Shown piece after piece: positions 61,492 to 64,000 of a DNA stretch of 64,000 nucleotides (position 1 is its first letter; every line of letters begins with the position of its first letter). The notes under the pieces were generated by a model. That model was given only the letters and a program-made list of their open reading frames with translations. It was not told where the DNA came from and did no database searches. Origin of the DNA: Candidatus Aalborgicola defluviihabitans (GTDB lineage: Bacteria > Pseudomonadota > Gammaproteobacteria > Burkholderiales > Burkholderiaceae_C); assembly GCA_016705575.1 (NCBI GenBank), contig JADIXX010000008.1, forward strand, positions 806,001 to 870,000. Direction: 5' to 3'. The position numbers and the translations under genes were made by a program.

Positions 61492-62220
61492 CTAGGTGGC
61501 GAAGTCTTCGCGGCCCGGATCGCGGTGGGCATGCTCGGGCAGCTGGCCGTCGATCTTCAAGGGGTTGTCCACGCGCTCCAGGTCTTCCGCATGGATGCGG
61601 ATCTCGGTCTTGCGCCGTGGCAGGTAGTGGTTGGCAGGGTTTGTTCCCCATTCGGGCATGAGCTGATAACCGCCGCGCTCGGCAATCGCCCGGGAGACCC
61701 CTGATTCCGGATCATGGATGTCGCCAAACAGGCGGGCGTTGGACGGGCATGCCATCACGCAAACGGGTTTGCGTTCTGCTGCGGGCAGGGCCTTGTCGGT
61801 GACACGGTCAACACACAGGGTGCACTTGGTCATGACCTTGCGTTGTTCGTCAAACTCGCGCGCGCCGTAAGGACAAGCCCAGCTGCAGTATTTGCAGCCA
61901 ATGCACTTGTCGTAGTCCACCAGCACAATGCCGTCTTCAGCGCGCTTGTAACTTGCGCCCGTGGGGCACACCGGTACACAGGGCGGGTCTTCGCAGTGCA
62001 GGCACGATTTCGGAAAGTGCACCGTTAACGTGTTGGGAAATTCACCCACTTCAAAGGTCTGCACCCGGTTGAAAAATGTTCCGTTGGGCTCGGCGCCATA
62101 GGGGTTGATGTCCACCAGAGTACCCGCTGTACCGGACGTGTTCCACTGCTTGCAACTGGTGACGCAAGCGTGGCAGCCGACGCAGACATTCAGGTCTATG
62201 ACCAACGCGAGCTGTGTCAT
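61492..62220 (-). CDS. soeB: Iron-sulfur subunit of sulfite dehydrogenase, DmsB/SoeB type
   Basis: A 242-residue ferredoxin-like subunit with four [4Fe-4S] cysteine groups: Cys13, 16, 19 and 23 first, then CLHCEDPPCVPVC, CIGCKYCSWAC and the final CTLC...C. The ATG at 62220 gives the family start MTQLALVIDLNVCVGCHAC; upstream extensions are run-on. No Tat or Sec signal is present, in line with a cytoplasmic SoeABC complex. It starts 28 bases after soeA. Confidence 0.85.
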   Translation of the reverse strand: MTQLALVIDLNVCVGCHACVTSCKQWNTSGTAGTLVDINPYGAEPNGTFFNRVQTFEVGEFPNTLTVHFPKSCLHCEDPPCVPVCPTGASYKRAEDGIVLVDYDKCIGCKYCSWACPYGAREFDEQRKVMTKCTLCVDRVTDKALPAAERKPVCVMACPSNARLFGDIHDPESGVSRAIAERGGYQLMPEWGTNPANHYLPRRKTEIRIHAEDLERVDNPLKIDGQLPEHAHRDPGREDFAT

Positions 62221-62248
62221 AGCGAGCGCTCCCGCTTTTCGAGTTGTG

Positions 62249-64000
62249 TCATTTGTTCGCTCCCCGGCCCGCAAAGTAGGCCCTCCATTTGGGCAGCATC
62301 TGTTGTACCCCGGGTGCGACCGGGACGGCTTTGAACTGCGGCGAAGTCTGCTTCGGTTCGTCGTCCTGCGCCTTGTAGATGCGCACCCGCACGTCGTACC
62401 ACGCGGCCTGGCCCGTAATCGGGTCCGAATTGGAAATGGCCGCACCGGCGCTGGACGGCGGCAGCACCTCCGAGATCAGGTGATTGAGCAGAAAGCCGCG
62501 TTGTGATTCATTGGCGTCGGGTGTCAGATTCCAGGCGCCGGCGGATTTGCCAATGGCGTTCCAGGTCCACACCGTGCCGGGCTCCACGGCTTCGGAGTAG
62601 CGGCACATGCAGCGCACCTTGCCCCATTGCGACTCGACCCACATCCAGCCACCGTCGGCAATGCCTTCGGCTGCGGCGGTCTTGGTGTTGACGAACAGGT
62701 AGTTGTGTGTGTGGATCTGGCGCAGCCAGGCGTTTTGCGAGTCCCAGGAGTGGTACATCGCCATGGGGCGCTGGGTGATCGCGTTCAGCGGGTATTTGGC
62801 CGTGTCGGTCGCCTGCTCTTCCAGTGGCACATAGTAAAAGGGCAACGGATCGAAATAGGTCTCCACCCGTTTGCGCAGGTGCTCTGGTGGCTGCTTGCCC
62901 GGTCGCTTGCCCTGCGCGGCCCGTCGAAAGCCCTGCAAGAACTCGGAGTAGATGTGGATGACGATGGGGTCTTTGTCCCGCCGTATGCCCATGTTTTGCG
63001 CCCACTGCATATAACCCTGGTTCCAGTTGCGCATGTACTGGTATTCCAGCGGCATCTCGTAGTGGAATACGCAGTTGTTCTTTTCGTACATCTCCCACTG
63101 TTTGGGGTTGGGTTCACCACGCAAGGATTTCTCGCCGCCCTTGCCGCGCCAGCCCGCCAGAAAACCAATACCTGATCCTGGTGCCGTTTCGTAGTTGACG
63201 ATAAAGTCGGTGTAACCCTTGAACTTGCGCGAGCCATCCGCCTGGGTGAAAGCGGGTAACTTGAGCCGCCCCGCCAGCTCTACCAGCACTTCCTGAAACG
63301 GCTTGCACTCACCCTTGGGGGCTACGACAGGAATGCGTACTGCATCCATCGGGCCATCGAATTCGGAAATGGGCCGGTCCAGCATCGACATGCAGTCGTG
63401 CCGCTCCAAGTAGGTGGTGTCGGGCAGGATCAAGTCAGCAAACGCCGTCATTTCTGACTGGAAAGCGTCGCACACCACCAGGAACGGAATTTTGTACTCC
63501 CCGCTCTTCTCGCCTTCCGTGTGCTTGTCGTTGAGCATATTGCGCACTTCCGACGTGTTCATGGTGGAGTTCCACGCCATATTCGCCATGAAGATCAGCA
63601 AGGTGTCAATGCGGTAGGGGTCACCCTTCCAGGCGTTGGTGATGACGTTGTGCATCAAGCCGTGAGCCGATAAGGGGTGTTCCCACGAGAACCCCTTGTC
63701 GATGCGCACCGGTTCGCCCTGGTCGTCCACGAACAGATCATCAGGACTTTCTGGCCAGCCCAGTGGCGCGCCATCCAGCGGGGTGTCAGGCTTGACCGCC
63801 TGCGGCCCTTTGGGCGGACGGGCATTGGGCGGCACGGCGCGCGGGTAGGGAGCCTTGTGCCGGAAACCACCGGGGCGGTCTATGGTGCCCAACATGGACA
63901 TCAAAATCGACAGCGAGCGAATGGTCTGAAAACCATTGGAGTGCGCGGCCAAGCCGCGCATGGCGTGAAAAGCCACAGGGTTGCCTGTGACCGAGTCGTG
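62249..64000 (-). CDS. soeA: Molybdopterin catalytic subunit of sulfite dehydrogenase, C-terminal part (cut by window edge)
   Basis: The last 583 residues of a DMSO-reductase-family molybdoenzyme; the frame continues past the right edge through codons reading GNPVAFHAM. Typical blocks are HGLMHNVITNAW, the long substrate-access region, and the molybdopterin-binding C-terminal domain with MYHSWDSQNAWLRQIH and WVESQWGKVRC. The N-terminal [4Fe-4S] domain and any Tat signal are outside the window. Neighbours soeB and soeC, sqr and TauE/SafE favour SoeA, the cytoplasmic sulfite-oxidising enzyme. A tetrathionate or polysulfide reductase relative cannot be excluded without the N-terminus. Confidence 0.75.
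   Translation of the reverse strand, partial: HDSVTGNPVAFHAMRGLAAHSNGFQTIRSLSILMSMLGTIDRPGGFRHKAPYPRAVPPNARPPKGPQAVKPDTPLDGAPLGWPESPDDLFVDDQGEPVRIDKGFSWEHPLSAHGLMHNVITNAWKGDPYRIDTLLIFMANMAWNSTMNTSEVRNMLNDKHTEGEKSGEYKIPFLVVCDAFQSEMTAFADLILPDTTYLERHDCMSMLDRPISEFDGPMDAVRIPVVAPKGECKPFQEVLVELAGRLKLPAFTQADGSRKFKGYTDFIVNYETAPGSGIGFLAGWRGKGGEKSLRGEPNPKQWEMYEKNNCVFHYEMPLEYQYMRNWNQGYMQWAQNMGIRRDKDPIVIHIYSEFLQGFRRAAQGKRPGKQPPEHLRKRVETYFDPLPFYYVPLEEQATDTAKYPLNAITQRPMAMYHSWDSQNAWLRQIHTHNYLFVNTKTAAAEGIADGGWMWVESQWGKVRCMCRYSEAVEPGTVWTWNAIGKSAGAWNLTPDANESQRGFLLNHLISEVLPPSSAGAAISNSDPITGQAAWYDVRVRIYKAQDDEPKQTSPQFKAVPVAPGVQQMLPKWRAYFAGRGANK

Overview
The window looks like a chromosomal stretch of a betaproteobacterium of the order Burkholderiales, most likely a Comamonadaceae member close to Rhodoferax. 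This rests on the gene families (Bug-type tricarboxylate binding protein, form II RubisCO with CbbQO, the metXW pair), the GC-rich coding style and a dispersed intergenic repeat of a kind I recall from that family. The genus is an inference. I saw no rRNA, tRNA, CRISPR array, prophage or intact insertion sequence.

Layout. 1-3.35 kb: minus-strand redox operon with a monoheme cytochrome c, a tandem four-heme cytochrome c peroxidase/MauG-like protein and a truncated AraC-type regulator. 3.6-9.9 kb: MarR regulator, an antitoxin-gene remnant, an MFS transporter, a lipase, an M20 peptidase, hydroxypyruvate isomerase and a Bug binding protein. 10-18.4 kb: lipid-related genes (two wax ester synthase/DGAT-like enzymes, an esterase, a phospholipase C/P1 nuclease-fold protein) around a TRAP transporter. 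18.5-20.4 kb: metXW behind a SAM-II riboswitch and an intrinsic terminator. 20.5-25.5 kb: amt with a sigma-54 promoter, then a 1232-residue ABC transporter of eukaryotic ABCC design. 25.6-36.6 kb: cytochrome b561/YceI, MFS, Old Yellow Enzyme, a branched-chain-type binding protein, a YqjD/YqjE/YqjK-like envelope set, M1 aminopeptidase and lepB. 36.7-39.7 kb: copper module copA / copZ-cueR with two divergent CueR-type promoters, followed by a Crp/Fnr regulator.

40.4-54.8 kb is a Calvin-Benson-Bassham cluster. cbbM-cbbQ-cbbO lie on the minus strand, and cbbO is frameshifted in the metal-binding motif of its von Willebrand A domain. cbbR is divergent from a plus-strand operon cbbY-rpe-cbbF-cbbP-cbbT-cbbZ-cbbA. 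A 3' fragment of sqr lies on the left side of this cluster and the intact sqr on the right.

54.8-64 kb is one closely packed minus-strand run: soeA (cut by the window edge), soeB, soeC, a TauE/SafE exporter, a small membrane protein, a universal stress protein, a FadL-type outer membrane channel, sqr and two small genes of unknown function. Together with the CBB genes it reads as sulfide- and sulfite-driven electron input for CO2 fixation.

Seven copies of a roughly 60-bp two-hairpin repeat lie between genes. Two of them supply the stop codon and last residues of the preceding gene. The most unusual items are the tandem tetraheme peroxidase, the bacterial ABCC-like full transporter, the SAM-II riboswitch with terminator, the two-hairpin repeat family, the cbbO frameshift, the sqr fragment and the FadL channel inside a sulfur operon.
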